Under the pieces are notes generated by a model. That model saw only the letters and a list, made by a program, of their open reading frames with translations. It did no database searches and was not told the DNA's origin. Both the position numbers and the translations under genes were made by a program. From positions 1 through 64,000 of the forward strand of contig CANQSB010000017.1 in assembly GCA_947626435.1 (NCBI GenBank): a DNA stretch of 64,000 nucleotides. Direction: 5' to 3'. The stretch comes from an uncultured Lachnospiraceae bacterium (GTDB taxonomy: Bacteria; Bacillota; Clostridia; Lachnospirales; Lachnospiraceae). Below, in pieces: positions 43,730 through 52,827 of the stretch (the stretch's first letter is position 1; each line of letters starts with the position of its first letter).

Positions 43730-44734
43730 TTGTATAATTCTAATGAAAAGGACAATCAATTGCCTAAAGTAGGAATTGCGATTCCGGCGTATAACGTAGA
43801 AAAGTATATAGAAGAATGTATAGAATCCGTTTTAAGGCAGTCATATAAAAATATTGTTATTGCCATAGTAAATGACGGAAGCACCGATCATACATGGAGT
43901 AAAATCCAAAGATACCTGTCAGCAGGCTTCCCCATTATTGGCATTAATGCTGAAAATAAAGGCGTTATGCAGTCGAGGCTTGCCGCTGTCGAGCAATTAA
44001 ATGGATGTGACTATATATTGTTTGTTGATGCAGATGATTTTTTCATGGACAGCACGATCATAGAAAAGTGCGTCATCAATATGAAAGATGCTGACATGGT
44101 CTGTTTCAATGCAGCAAAAAATGGGGAAAAAGCATGCTTTAAGCAGACTGACATTATGTATATTGATTGCAGGGAAGGTATCAGAAACATATTATGTCAT
44201 GAATATCTGGATGGAAATATGTGGGCGGCCTGTTACAGATACGAGTATGTTAAAAAATCCTTTAAAGTCTTAAAATGTAACAATGATGAGTTTATCAATA
44301 AAGCGGCTTTTATTAATGCCTGCAGCAGGATTACGGTTCTCCCGGATATTGGGTATTATTATAGGGTTAATAACGAAAGCCTTACCCATCAAAGAGTCAG
44401 AGAATCTGATTATATGTTTTATGATCATGTATGTGAATTCTGCAAAAAAGTGCGGCATCAGTATCCGGAGTTTATCGAAGAAACCGAATATTTTGAAGAA
44501 TGGGCGCTTTTATGGATTGCAGCAGGGTTAAATAAAGATAGGGGGCTAAAACAGCTGAGTATTTACAGACCTGTGATGAAGGAACTCTCAAAACGATCGG
44601 GATATCTGACCAACAAATATTTCAGCGCAAAAGATCGCCTGACATATTTATGCATTAGGATGAAATTGTATCATATTTTATATAAGCTGTATCACAAGAT
44701 ATGGAAAGATCGAGGAGCACAGAAGCATGAATAA
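43730..44734 (+). CDS. Glycosyltransferase family 2
   Basis: 334 residues, GT-A fold: GIAIPAYNVEKYIEECIESVLRQSYKNI, VNDGSTDHTW (nucleotide-binding DG), then DYILFVDADDFF, the DxD-type metal site. TTG start ten bases after CGGAGG. The end overlaps the following GT4 gene by eight bases, so the two are probably translated together. Soluble; donor sugar not predictable. The C-terminal about 120 residues are less conserved and probably set acceptor choice. Confidence 0.9.
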   Translation: MYNSNEKDNQLPKVGIAIPAYNVEKYIEECIESVLRQSYKNIVIAIVNDGSTDHTWSKIQRYLSAGFPIIGINAENKGVMQSRLAAVEQLNGCDYILFVDADDFFMDSTIIEKCVINMKDADMVCFNAAKNGEKACFKQTDIMYIDCREGIRNILCHEYLDGNMWAACYRYEYVKKSFKVLKCNNDEFINKAAFINACSRITVLPDIGYYYRVNNESLTHQRVRESDYMFYDHVCEFCKKVRHQYPEFIEETEYFEEWALLWIAAGLNKDRGLKQLSIYRPVMKELSKRSGYLTNKYFSAKDRLTYLCIRMKLYHILYKLYHKIWKDRGAQKHE

Positions 44735-45779
44735 GACAAAAATATGTATTGTATCATGGAATGGTATAAGTGACGTTGGCGGTGTAGAGCGTATTACATA
44801 TTATATGCAGCAGGCATGGCAAGAAGAATATGATGTCGAAATAATAGATTTTTTTCAGATACGCAGTAAGACGTGTTATGGATTCCTCCTTGGAAAACAT
44901 TATGTCATGGATGCATTCCTTGCAAGTATATATGTAAAATCATTAAAGCGGAAAAATAAAGGGGATGTCAAGATCGTTACGCAGGGATTTAATGCGCCGT
45001 TTGTATGTGCAGATCTGTATGTTTCCCATGGAACAATGAGGGGATATAAGCTGGCGGTACAACAGGATGCGAAATGGCATTTTAATCAACGCTTTGAGAG
45101 AAAGTCAGCGAAACGTGCAGAGAGAGTCATTGCTGTAGGAAGTCATGTTAAGGACGAGCTGTGCGAATTGTACGGTATAGAAGACGCAAAAGTCAGGGTC
45201 ATTGAAAATTGTATTGATACGGATCAGTTTTTTCCCATTCGGGGAGAGGAAAGAAAAGACAGAAGATTTACCATTTTGTTTTGCGGCAGATTGGAAGCCG
45301 GTAAGGGTTTGGGAAGAGTGCTCGAATTGGCGGTGTACTGTGAAACGCATGATAATGCAAGACTGCTTATCGCAACAAATTCTGAGGAGAATATAGAATC
45401 ATTCCGAGGTTTTAAGAATACTTCCATCAGATTGAAATTGAGTAAGAATGAAATGAATGTGTTTTATAACAGCGGTGATATTATGTTTTTCCCTAGTCTA
45501 TACGAGGGATTTGAACTTGTTACCCTTGAAGCTTTATCCGCAGGAATTCCTGTTGCGGGAAATGATGTGGGGGCGATAGCGGATTTATATAAGAGAGGGC
45601 AGAAAGGCGTTATAATATTGCGGAGTAGAAATATCACGGACGATATCTCAGATATGCAGACATTGGCAGAACAGTTCAGAGATTATCAGCAGAGGGAAAG
45701 CCTGCATATGGATATGGAACAAAATTATAATTTCAACCTGTATTTGGAAAAGCTTAGGGATTTGTGGGGACATACGTGA
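44727..45779 (+). CDS. Glycosyltransferase family 4
   Basis: 350 residues, GT-B. N-terminal KICIVSWNGISDVGGVERITYYMQQAW is typical of GT4 (GG.ER). The donor domain has ILFCGRLEAGKGLGRVLELA and the E-x7-E motif in YEGFELVTLEALSAGIPVAGNDVGAI. It overlaps the GT2 gene upstream by eight bases. Its stop shares a base with the start of the flippase gene, which suggests tight co-translation. Acts in the cytoplasm on the lipid-linked repeat unit. Confidence 0.9.
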   Translation: MNKTKICIVSWNGISDVGGVERITYYMQQAWQEEYDVEIIDFFQIRSKTCYGFLLGKHYVMDAFLASIYVKSLKRKNKGDVKIVTQGFNAPFVCADLYVSHGTMRGYKLAVQQDAKWHFNQRFERKSAKRAERVIAVGSHVKDELCELYGIEDAKVRVIENCIDTDQFFPIRGEERKDRRFTILFCGRLEAGKGLGRVLELAVYCETHDNARLLIATNSEENIESFRGFKNTSIRLKLSKNEMNVFYNSGDIMFFPSLYEGFELVTLEALSAGIPVAGNDVGAIADLYKRGQKGVIILRSRNITDDISDMQTLAEQFRDYQQRESLHMDMEQNYNFNLYLEKLRDLWGHT

Positions 45780-47299
45780 TGGGAAAAAGGATTTTTCGGA
45801 ACGTAGGTGCAAATATTCTGCTTCAAATTGTGCTCATGATTTCTGGGTTAATCATTCCAAGGTATATTCTGGCGATTTACGGCTCAGAAATGAACGGGTT
45901 GGTTTCTTCAATATCGCAGTTTATTACATATGCTGCACTGATCGAAACAGGAATTGGCGATGCTGCGGTCATAGCACTTTATAAACCAATTGCAGAGAAT
46001 GATACAAAGGAAATAGGAAGCATACTTACCGCATCCAAAAAGTTATATTTTAAAAGTGGTTGTATTTATCTGGCAGTTATTGTAATGCTTGCCTTAATCT
46101 ATCCGATATTAATGCCGCCCCAATTTGGTTATGGCTTCACCGCTCTTATGGTCTTGTGCATCGGGGCTTTAAATGCTATTGATTATTTTATCCTTGGGAA
46201 ATATAAAGTGTTCTTGGTTGCAGATCAGAAATACTATGTATTAAATGTTATAAGGACATTTGCTACCATAATATTAACAATAGTAAGCGTGCTTTTATTG
46301 TACAATAATGTAGCGGTATTGCCGGTAAAGTTCTTTGCCGTTTTGGTACATTTGGGAGAAGCAATTCTTATTTGTATTTATATGAGAACAAAATATTCTC
46401 AGCTGAATTATCATTCTAATGGCACAGTTAAGATCGGACAGCGTTGGAATACTCTGATATTCCAGATATGTGCAACGATTACTTATAACACGGATATTGT
46501 TGTTCTGACACTGTTTTTACCGGGACGTAGTTTGAAGGAAATCAGTGTATACACTGTATATAATATGGTTTTTTCCATGCTGACAAATCTTGCGGCATCG
46601 TTGACAACGGGAATCAGTGCAAGCTTTGGAATTTTGTATGCAAGAAAAGAAAATGGTAAACTGGTTCAATTGTTTGAATTATATGAGTTGTTCTATTTTA
46701 TTGTACTGTTTATATCATGTACATGCTTTGCTGTTTTAATTGTTCCTTTTGTTTCATGTTATACAAAGGGAGTGCAGGATGCAGATTATATCAGGTATGG
46801 TGTGGGTTTGCTGTTCGCTGCGAACGGTTTGTCGGCGCTAGTCAAAGATGTATCGGGTATGATCAATATGGCAGTCGGAAGGCTTGAACAATCTCGAAAA
46901 TTTGCAATTGAGGAGGCCGTTGTCAATATTGCCGTTTCGCTGCTGCTGGTCAGAAAATATGGAATTGTTGGTGTGCTTATTGGAACCTTGGTTTCCCATG
47001 TATTAATGTCGGCCCGTATGATTGATTATTCCGCAAAGCTGTTGGCGCATAATACACGCGTTCGTACTGTGAGCAGACTATTTAGAAATATATTGGTGGG
47101 GATAGTCATGGTATTTTTGGAATTATATTTTGTAAAGATTACGCCACTGTGGTCTGTATGGCTGGCGCAGGCGGCGGTTGTCCTGTTGGCGAATGGCATT
47201 GTCATTATGACGGTAAATTATGTTTTTGAACCAGCGACGGTGAAAGAGATAGCGGTTATTATAAGAAGAAAAATAAACAGCATAATCAAAGTGCGGTAG
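45779..47299 (+). CDS. Polysaccharide flippase, Wzx-like (1)
   Basis: 506 residues, 12-14 membrane helices, MOP superfamily. The start region RNVGANILLQIVLMISGLIIPRYILAIYGSEMNGLVSSISQFITY is characteristic of polysaccharide exporters. Expected to move the lipid-linked repeat unit outward. The ATG at 45779 overlaps the previous stop by one base (TGATG); an in-frame GTG at 45764 is an alternative. The locus thus has its own exporter, separate from the second flippase at 60454 in the opposite block. Confidence 0.9.
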   Translation: MGKRIFRNVGANILLQIVLMISGLIIPRYILAIYGSEMNGLVSSISQFITYAALIETGIGDAAVIALYKPIAENDTKEIGSILTASKKLYFKSGCIYLAVIVMLALIYPILMPPQFGYGFTALMVLCIGALNAIDYFILGKYKVFLVADQKYYVLNVIRTFATIILTIVSVLLLYNNVAVLPVKFFAVLVHLGEAILICIYMRTKYSQLNYHSNGTVKIGQRWNTLIFQICATITYNTDIVVLTLFLPGRSLKEISVYTVYNMVFSMLTNLAASLTTGISASFGILYARKENGKLVQLFELYELFYFIVLFISCTCFAVLIVPFVSCYTKGVQDADYIRYGVGLLFAANGLSALVKDVSGMINMAVGRLEQSRKFAIEEAVVNIAVSLLLVRKYGIVGVLIGTLVSHVLMSARMIDYSAKLLAHNTRVRTVSRLFRNILVGIVMVFLELYFVKITPLWSVWLAQAAVVLLANGIVIMTVNYVFEPATVKEIAVIIRRKINSIIKVR

Positions 47300-47317
47300 A
47301 GTGAAAAGGAGAAAAGG

Positions 47318-48073
47318 ATGATTTTAAGTGACAGAGATTTAACGTATCTAAAAGGAATGGATTTTGATGATGGATATGAGATGCAATTGGAAAACAATGC
47401 AGTTATGACCAGACTGGAATTTTTGATGAATAGGTGCAAAGGGAAAAGGATATTGCATATAGGCTGCTGCGATCACATACCTTTAATCAGAGAAAAGGTT
47501 GAACATCATATATGGCTTCAAGGTTTGTTGGAAGAAGTGGCAGATGTATGTATCGGAGTTGATATAGCAGAAGATGCAATAGACTATGTAAGAAAAGAAG
47601 GATTTAGCAATAATGTATACTATGGTGATGTTACGAATGTAGATATTATCAATAAGATTCCTGTGGTTAATTATAATTGTGTGGTAATGGGCGAAATCTT
47701 AGAACATGTTGATAATCCTGTTATATTTATAAGCCAACTAAAAAACACGCTGTTGAAACTAAATTTTCCTTCAGACGGTGAAATTATTATTGATGTTCCG
47801 AATCTGTATAAAATGCAAAGGTCAGGATTGATGCGCCCGGTGGAAATTATCAATACGGATCACAGATATTGGTTTTCACCGTATACATTGGCCAAAGTTT
47901 TAATCAGGGGGGGGGTATTTCCGAGAGAAATAGTTTTTGTCGATCAAAAATTTTCCAATTGGTATTTTGACAGAGGACTTAATAAGTGTGTTCCTAGGAT
48001 AAGAAAATTCTTGTTAAAACAGAAGAGTTATCGTGGGGATACATTGGTTTCCGTTGGGAGAATAGATTTGTGA
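47318..48073 (+). CDS. Class I SAM methyltransferase, with G9 tract
   Basis: 251 residues. SAM-binding region ILHIGCCDHIPL (the usual G.G.G is altered), IGVDIAEDAIDYV, then CVVMGEILEHVDNP and IIDVPNLYKM. DHRYWFSPYTLAKVLI is followed by a G9 run (47907-47915, codon 197) coding RGGVF. The frame is intact now; a slip would remove the last about 50 residues. AAAGGAG lies before the ATG. Likely methylates a sugar or an activated sugar in the repeat unit. Gap 48074-48238 shows no gene. Confidence 0.8.
   Translation: MILSDRDLTYLKGMDFDDGYEMQLENNAVMTRLEFLMNRCKGKRILHIGCCDHIPLIREKVEHHIWLQGLLEEVADVCIGVDIAEDAIDYVRKEGFSNNVYYGDVTNVDIINKIPVVNYNCVVMGEILEHVDNPVIFISQLKNTLLKLNFPSDGEIIIDVPNLYKMQRSGLMRPVEIINTDHRYWFSPYTLAKVLIRGGVFPREIVFVDQKFSNWYFDRGLNKCVPRIRKFLLKQKSYRGDTLVSVGRIDL
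47907..47915 (+). repeat. Poly-G tract G9 in methyltransferase gene 2
   Basis: At codon 197, coding RGGV. ON in this sequence. Confidence 0.92.
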
Positions 48074-48238
48074 GGTTTGAGCCAATCATATGGATAGCAG
48101 TAACGCTCTTTTTATGATTTTCGCCTTTTTAGCCTGATATGTGAAATGGGAAAAATAAGGGCAAAATTGATAAAGCTGATTTTATTTTATCTTTAGATAA
48201 CAGACTGGGATAATGTTTATTAATATTTTGGGGAGAAA

Positions 48239-49342
48239 ATGACTATGGATAATAGACAACGTAATGTGGGAATTGACTGTCTGCGTATTTTAAGTATGCT
48301 TGGTGTGGTGATTTTACATGTTAGTGGATGGGAAAACTATATAAAAATTTTTTCGAGCAATTATTATTGTATTTATGCCATTAAAACTCTGACGCTGTGT
48401 TCGGTAGATTGTTTCGCTTTAATCAGCGGTTATAACCTATATAATAAAAATGTAAAGCTACATAATCTGATTTATCTTCACATCAATGTGTTATTTTATT
48501 CTGTAGGGATAATGCTGGTGATGAAACTCTTCACAAACATTAACATGACTGCCAGTGATATTATATATAGTTTTTTACCGGTTATGTCATCCAGATATTG
48601 GTATTATTCAGCCTATTTTGGGATGTTTCTCTTAATACCGGCAATGAATATACTGATTGAAAGAAGTTCAGAGAAAGAGGATCGGTTGATTTTATTATCT
48701 ATTATAACAGTAGGAACGTTCCTGACTTTACTTAAAGACGGTAATGATGTTACGGCAATCGGATTAAGGCAAGGATATTCTACGATGTGGTTATGCTTAT
48801 GTTATTGTGCAGGTGGGATTATACATAAATATAGAATTATGAAACATATTAGTATAAAAAAACTCATATACTGGGGGGGGGTATGCCTGCTGATTACTTA
48901 TACATATCTTCTTTTTGCAGATTACTGTACAGTAAATTATGGTCTAGCAGAAAGCTTCAGGTGTGTTCTGTTTAAATATAATTCGCCGACGATTTTTGTA
49001 TATAGCCTTGTACTTTTAGAAATATTTTCGAGAATAAACATAAAAAACAGTTTTATACAGAAAATGATAAGAATATTGGCTCAGTCTTCGTTTGGGGTAT
49101 ATCTGATACATGGAAATCTGTTAGTGATGAATCATGTTATCAAAGGGCTTTGTGATTTCATAAGCGATGTTGCTGTGCCAGTGGTCGTCGGGACTGTATT
49201 TTGCGAAAGCGTTTTTATATATTGTATATGTACGCTTATTGATTTGGTACGTTTTACAATGTTTAAACTTTTACATGTACAAAATATTTGTTCGCGTGTG
49301 GAACAACGCGTGGAAAGAGTCGTGGGACTTTTACTAGGATAG
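48239..49342 (+). CDS. Acyltransferase family 3 membrane protein, with G9 tract (2)
   Basis: 367 residues, about ten helices, PF01757. N-terminal NVGIDCLRILSMLGVVILHVSGWENY has the conserved histidine, and SFGVYLIHGNLLVMN is the late motif. Probably transfers an acetyl group to the surface polysaccharide. A G9 run (48873-48881, codon 212) codes WGGV in a membrane helix and is in frame. Last gene of the + strand locus, followed by a nuclease-gene remnant. Related to but clearly different from the acyltransferase at 38952. Confidence 0.87.
   Translation: MTMDNRQRNVGIDCLRILSMLGVVILHVSGWENYIKIFSSNYYCIYAIKTLTLCSVDCFALISGYNLYNKNVKLHNLIYLHINVLFYSVGIMLVMKLFTNINMTASDIIYSFLPVMSSRYWYYSAYFGMFLLIPAMNILIERSSEKEDRLILLSIITVGTFLTLLKDGNDVTAIGLRQGYSTMWLCLCYCAGGIIHKYRIMKHISIKKLIYWGGVCLLITYTYLLFADYCTVNYGLAESFRCVLFKYNSPTIFVYSLVLLEIFSRINIKNSFIQKMIRILAQSSFGVYLIHGNLLVMNHVIKGLCDFISDVAVPVVVGTVFCESVFIYCICTLIDLVRFTMFKLLHVQNICSRVEQRVERVVGLLLG
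48873..48881 (+). repeat. Poly-G tract G9 in acyltransferase gene 2
   Basis: At codon 212, coding WGGV. ON in this sequence. Confidence 0.92.
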
Positions 49343-49396
49343 AGATATCTAATAGTTGTTATTTTATACACTATTCGATGGCAGTGTCATCAAGCT

Positions 49397-49599
49397 GATA
49401 TAGACGAACAGCTTGTCTATAGCCAGCCTGATGGCAGTGTGGAACCACTCTGAAACCTTTATGCTTACATTAGAATATTTGCGCGTCAAGAAGAAAAAAG
49501 TATGCCGTAGCCCTTACGGCCGAAGGGATTCCATCAGATAAGATACACAGATACGGTTTTGCTTTCAAGGGCAAGGAGGCGCTGATTGGCGGAAAATGA
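49397..49599 (+). pseudogene. AAA-ATPase/nuclease gene remnant
   Basis: DIDEQLVYSQPDGSVEPL, then a stop, and after a shift YAVALTAEGIPSDKIHRYGFAFKGKEALIGGK. These correspond to an internal piece and to the last 30 residues of the protein encoded at 52828-54522 (DIDEQLVYSQLDGSAETL and YAAALTAEGIPTDRIHKYGF). The middle is deleted. It marks the border between the + strand locus and the heptose operon. Confidence 0.8.
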
Positions 49600-49608
49600 T
49601 GCTGCCGC

Positions 49609-50271
49609 TTACCCGAAAAAATGTTCCTCCAGCATCAGACACCAGCAGTGGTAGATCGGCAGGTGGAGCTCCTGCACCATGTATGTCTCTGTCTCGGGCG
49701 CCCTCACAATGACGTCGGCGGCGGAAGCGAGTTCCCCGCCCCCCGCCCCAGAAAGGCCTACCACCTTAATGCCCATGGCCCTTGCGACTACGGCGGCGTT
49801 CAGTATGTTCTCGCTGTTCCCCGACGTGGATATGCCGAGGAATACGTCCCCCGCCTTCCCATAGCCGTACAGTTGCTGCGCAAACACGCCGAGGCCGTCG
49901 ACGTCGTTGATGTATGCCGTCGTCAGCGCCTCGTGTGCCACAAGCGGGATGGCGGGCAGACCGCACTCAAGTTTTTTGGCAAGCTGCGCGCCCCTTGCCG
50001 GATCTGCGCTGATAAGCTTATGGTAAAATTCAGAGCTTACAGGCCTTGGCATTTTAAATCTTTTCATCAATTCTCCTGCCATATGCTCGGAATCCGCGGC
50101 AGAGCCACCGTTTCCAGCTATGAGGAGTTTCCCGCCCTGTTCGTAAGCACCCTCCATTACAAGATATGCCTCCGTTATATCATCCCTGCATTTTTCAAGC
50201 GCAGGGTATCTGTCAATCAGTAGTTCCATATGTTTTTGCAGTTTTGTATCAAGCGTTCTCATACTGTCCAC
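49609..50271 (-). CDS. gmhA: Sedoheptulose-7-phosphate isomerase
   Basis: SIS-domain protein of 220 residues converting sedoheptulose 7-phosphate to D-glycero-D-manno-heptose 7-phosphate. Motifs: IAGNGGSAADSEHMAGEL, GISTSGNSENILNAA and METYMVQELHLPIYH-like end (QELHLPIYHCWC). GTG start with AAAGGA about five bases upstream; it overlaps the fusion gene by 23 bases. Last gene of a three-gene operon (kinase, fusion, isomerase) that together makes GDP-heptose. Base composition is richer in GC than the neighbouring loci. Confidence 0.92.
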   Translation of the reverse strand: MDSMRTLDTKLQKHMELLIDRYPALEKCRDDITEAYLVMEGAYEQGGKLLIAGNGGSAADSEHMAGELMKRFKMPRPVSSEFYHKLISADPARGAQLAKKLECGLPAIPLVAHEALTTAYINDVDGLGVFAQQLYGYGKAGDVFLGISTSGNSENILNAAVVARAMGIKVVGLSGAGGGELASAADVIVRAPETETYMVQELHLPIYHCWCLMLEEHFFG

Positions 50272-51658
50272 AATTATCCTTTCCGTTTAATATCCTGTCC
50301 ACAAGCTCACACAGCGATGCGCCTGTTAAGTCAGCGCCCGGCCTGTCCTGCGGTTTCTCACTGCATGAGTTGTCTGTGCTTATCAGCCCCGTATGGCAGC
50401 CCGCGTTTTTCCCCGCCATGACATCGGTCTCACTGTCGCCCACCATCCATGATTCCGACAGGTCTATGTTAAAGTCCTTTGCCGCCTTTAACAGCATCCC
50501 CGGCTTTGGTTTCCTGCATCTGCAGTCAAATTTGAGCCCTGCAACCTCGCCCTCATATCCGCTGTCAGGATGGTGCGGGCAGAAATATATGCCGTCAAGA
50601 TACGCGCCCTTTTCGCCGAGCAGTGTCTCCATTTTATTATGTATCTCCGCCAGCTCCCCAAAAGTAACCTCACCGCGCGCCACTACGGGCTGGTTGGTCA
50701 CCACTATGGCAAGGAAGCCTGACTCATTTATCCTTCTTACAGCCTCCGCCGCATCCGGAAGCAGCTCAAACCCGTCTATGTCCCTCAGGAAGCCCTTATA
50801 TACATTTATGGTCCCGTCGCGGTCAAGGAATACTGCCTTCTGTCTGCGTGACAGGTTCTTCGACACAGCAATTCCAGCTTCATAGTCACGGCATACGGCA
50901 TAAAACCTTTCAGGGGTTCCCATATCCTTTACATATTCGGGGCTGTCGTATGCGTACATCCTCCCGCTTCCCGCAAGGGGCTTCAATATGTCCCTGTCAA
51001 GGTCTGTTTTTCCGTCAGGCACTATGGTGCTCTCATTTCCGTTTGTTCCGGCATTATCCACTGAAATCTTTCGGCTGTCAGCAAGCGCCTCCATATATTC
51101 GTCAAGCACTGATTGTCTAATCACATGTATGCCCGCATTCACGCGGTTTTTGTACCATTTCGGACGGCTGTCCTCCTTTGAGAGCCACTGCGTGACCGCG
51201 CCGTCTTCAGAGGTTATGACGAGGCCGCTGTCATACGGGTGGGAATTGGGGTGTGTGAACAGCGTCACGTCTGCGTTCTTAGTTTCGTGCGCATTGACAA
51301 GCCTTTTAAAATCAATGTCAAAGACAGAATCCGCATTCAGCAATAGAAAGGAATCATCAACACTACGCGCCATTTCCCCCCGCAGGCGGAACAGCGCCCC
51401 CGCATTCCCGAGCGGCTCTTTTTCAAAGTAATATGAGATATGCGCGCCGAAACGGCTCCCGTCGCCAAAGTAATCCATAATCTTTCCGCCCATATGGCTT
51501 ACCGTGATTATGATGTCCCTGAACCCCTGCGCGCGCAGGCATTCTATTTCCCTTTCAAGGACAGGCTTGCCGCATACTGGGATGAGCGGCTTGGGGATGT
51601 CTCCCGCGATACCCGCGATGCGTGTCCCCCTGCCGCCCGCCATGATTACCGTCAGCAT
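50249..51658 (-). CDS. Heptose-1-phosphate guanylyltransferase / heptose-1,7-bisphosphatase fusion
   Basis: 469 residues, two enzymes in one chain. Residues 1-235 are a nucleotidyltransferase (VIMAGGRGTRIAG, IPKPLIPVCGKPVLE, LLLNADSVFDID) of the HddC type. Residues about 275-440 are a HAD phosphatase of the GmhB type (KAVFLDRDGTINV, VVTNQPVVARGE, the zinc-like CPHHPDSGYEG...CRCRKPKPGML, and MVGDSETDVMAGKNAG). Together they would remove the 7-phosphate and then attach GMP. That the nucleotide is GTP is inferred from the adjacent hddA-type kinase. Overlaps gmhA and the kinase gene by a few bases. Confidence 0.9.
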   Translation of the reverse strand: MLTVIMAGGRGTRIAGIAGDIPKPLIPVCGKPVLEREIECLRAQGFRDIIITVSHMGGKIMDYFGDGSRFGAHISYYFEKEPLGNAGALFRLRGEMARSVDDSFLLLNADSVFDIDFKRLVNAHETKNADVTLFTHPNSHPYDSGLVITSEDGAVTQWLSKEDSRPKWYKNRVNAGIHVIRQSVLDEYMEALADSRKISVDNAGTNGNESTIVPDGKTDLDRDILKPLAGSGRMYAYDSPEYVKDMGTPERFYAVCRDYEAGIAVSKNLSRRQKAVFLDRDGTINVYKGFLRDIDGFELLPDAAEAVRRINESGFLAIVVTNQPVVARGEVTFGELAEIHNKMETLLGEKGAYLDGIYFCPHHPDSGYEGEVAGLKFDCRCRKPKPGMLLKAAKDFNIDLSESWMVGDSETDVMAGKNAGCHTGLISTDNSCSEKPQDRPGADLTGASLCELVDRILNGKDNCGQYENA

Positions 51659-52659
51659 GATGCCTCCTCCTCCCAGGACTCGGGCGTATAGTGGAGCACC
51701 CTTGCGCCGCCGTCCTCAAACCTGAAGGGCACATGGAGCAGGCCTGACATTGCATTCATCAGGCTCTTCCTGCGCTCGGGGCGCACATAGAATATGAGAA
51801 AACCGCCTCCGCCGGCTCCGAGCAGCTTTCCACCGAGTGCGCCCGCTTCAAGTCCCTTCCGGTAAAGGGCGTCAATGCCCTCGGTTGATACGGCAGAGCC
51901 TATCCCCCGTTTAAGCTTCCATGTGTAGTCAAGGAGACGCCCGAACTCGTCAAGGCTGGAATGCCTGTCCGTCAGGACTTTTTCCGCCTCACCGACAAGC
52001 CCATGCATTTCCTTAAGCTGCGGCAGCTTTGCCCTTATATCAAGTCCGTTTGCCTTCTGAACCTCTGATGAAAAACGGGTAAAGCCCGTAAAGAACATGG
52101 CGAGGCTGTCATTGAGCGCCTCCTTCCTTTCGGGCGAGATGATGACGGGCGACACTTCATACCCGTGCGCGTTGAAGTCTATGCGGTTGAGCCCGCCGTA
52201 GGAGGCGGCTATCTGGTCCTGCCAGCCGCCCGCCTCCCCGCACAGGACACGCTCGAGATAAATCGCGTCGTCTGCAAGCTTCCTTTTGTCCGCATACCTG
52301 CCCTTCAGCGCATAGAAAGCGTTGAGCATCCCCACTGCAAAGGAGCTGCTCGTGCCGAGCCCCGAGCGTGCGGGAAGGTCTGCCTCATAGTTCAGGCGCA
52401 GTTCATGCATGTCCAGCATTTCCATGGCGCTGCGTATGAGAGGGTGGACTATGTCAGAGGCGTTCTTTACGCGCTCTATCCTTGAATATACAAGCTCGGT
52501 GCGGTATTCAAAGAAGCGCGGGAGATGGCGGGCGCTTATGTAGCAGTATTTGTCAAAGGTGGTGGAGAGCACTGCGCCGCCGTATTCCCTGAAATATTCC
52601 TCCATGTCTGTGCCGCCGCCGAAGAAGGACATGCGGAATGGCGTCTGGGTGATTATCAT
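51652..52659 (-). CDS. hddA: D-glycero-D-manno-heptose 7-phosphate kinase
   Basis: GHMP kinase of 335 residues: TQTPFRMSFFGGGTDMEEY at the start, the ATP loop PARSGLGTSSSFAVGMLNA near 112, and GGKLLGAGGGGFLIFYV near the end. It matches the HddA group that makes heptose 1,7-bisphosphate for the GDP-heptose branch. AGGAGG eight bases before the ATG; first gene of the operon. The use of a GHMP kinase rather than the HldE type points to GDP-, not ADP-, heptose. The intergenic stretch upstream (52660-52827) holds a terminator for the preceding gene. Confidence 0.92.
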   Translation of the reverse strand: MIITQTPFRMSFFGGGTDMEEYFREYGGAVLSTTFDKYCYISARHLPRFFEYRTELVYSRIERVKNASDIVHPLIRSAMEMLDMHELRLNYEADLPARSGLGTSSSFAVGMLNAFYALKGRYADKRKLADDAIYLERVLCGEAGGWQDQIAASYGGLNRIDFNAHGYEVSPVIISPERKEALNDSLAMFFTGFTRFSSEVQKANGLDIRAKLPQLKEMHGLVGEAEKVLTDRHSSLDEFGRLLDYTWKLKRGIGSAVSTEGIDALYRKGLEAGALGGKLLGAGGGGFLIFYVRPERRKSLMNAMSGLLHVPFRFEDGGARVLHYTPESWEEEASC

Positions 52660-52688
52660 TGGATATTCCTCCTGTTTTGTGAGAAAAT

Positions 52689-52755
52689 AAAAAATCCCGG
52701 TTTAAGGCTTCAACTGCGTGATGGACAATTTCATACCTTATACCAGGATTTTTTT
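52689..52755 (-). terminator. Terminator of the AAA-ATPase gene
   Basis: AAAAAATCCCGGTTTAAGG (52689-52707) pairs at 17 of 19 positions with 52736-52755, with a T-run on the - strand. Related to the hairpin at 5700-5768. The loop contains a degenerate ACAATTTCATACC element. Confidence 0.7.
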
Positions 52756-52827
52756 CGTGTTTTATAATTATTTATTTTTCAGTGACGATACATGGAGGCT
52801 CATTTACTGTGAAATAGTGCGCAGCGG

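Noticed and set aside
49621-50885. Several + strand frames over gmhA and the fusion gene
   Set aside because: Antisense shadows in GC-rich coding sequence.
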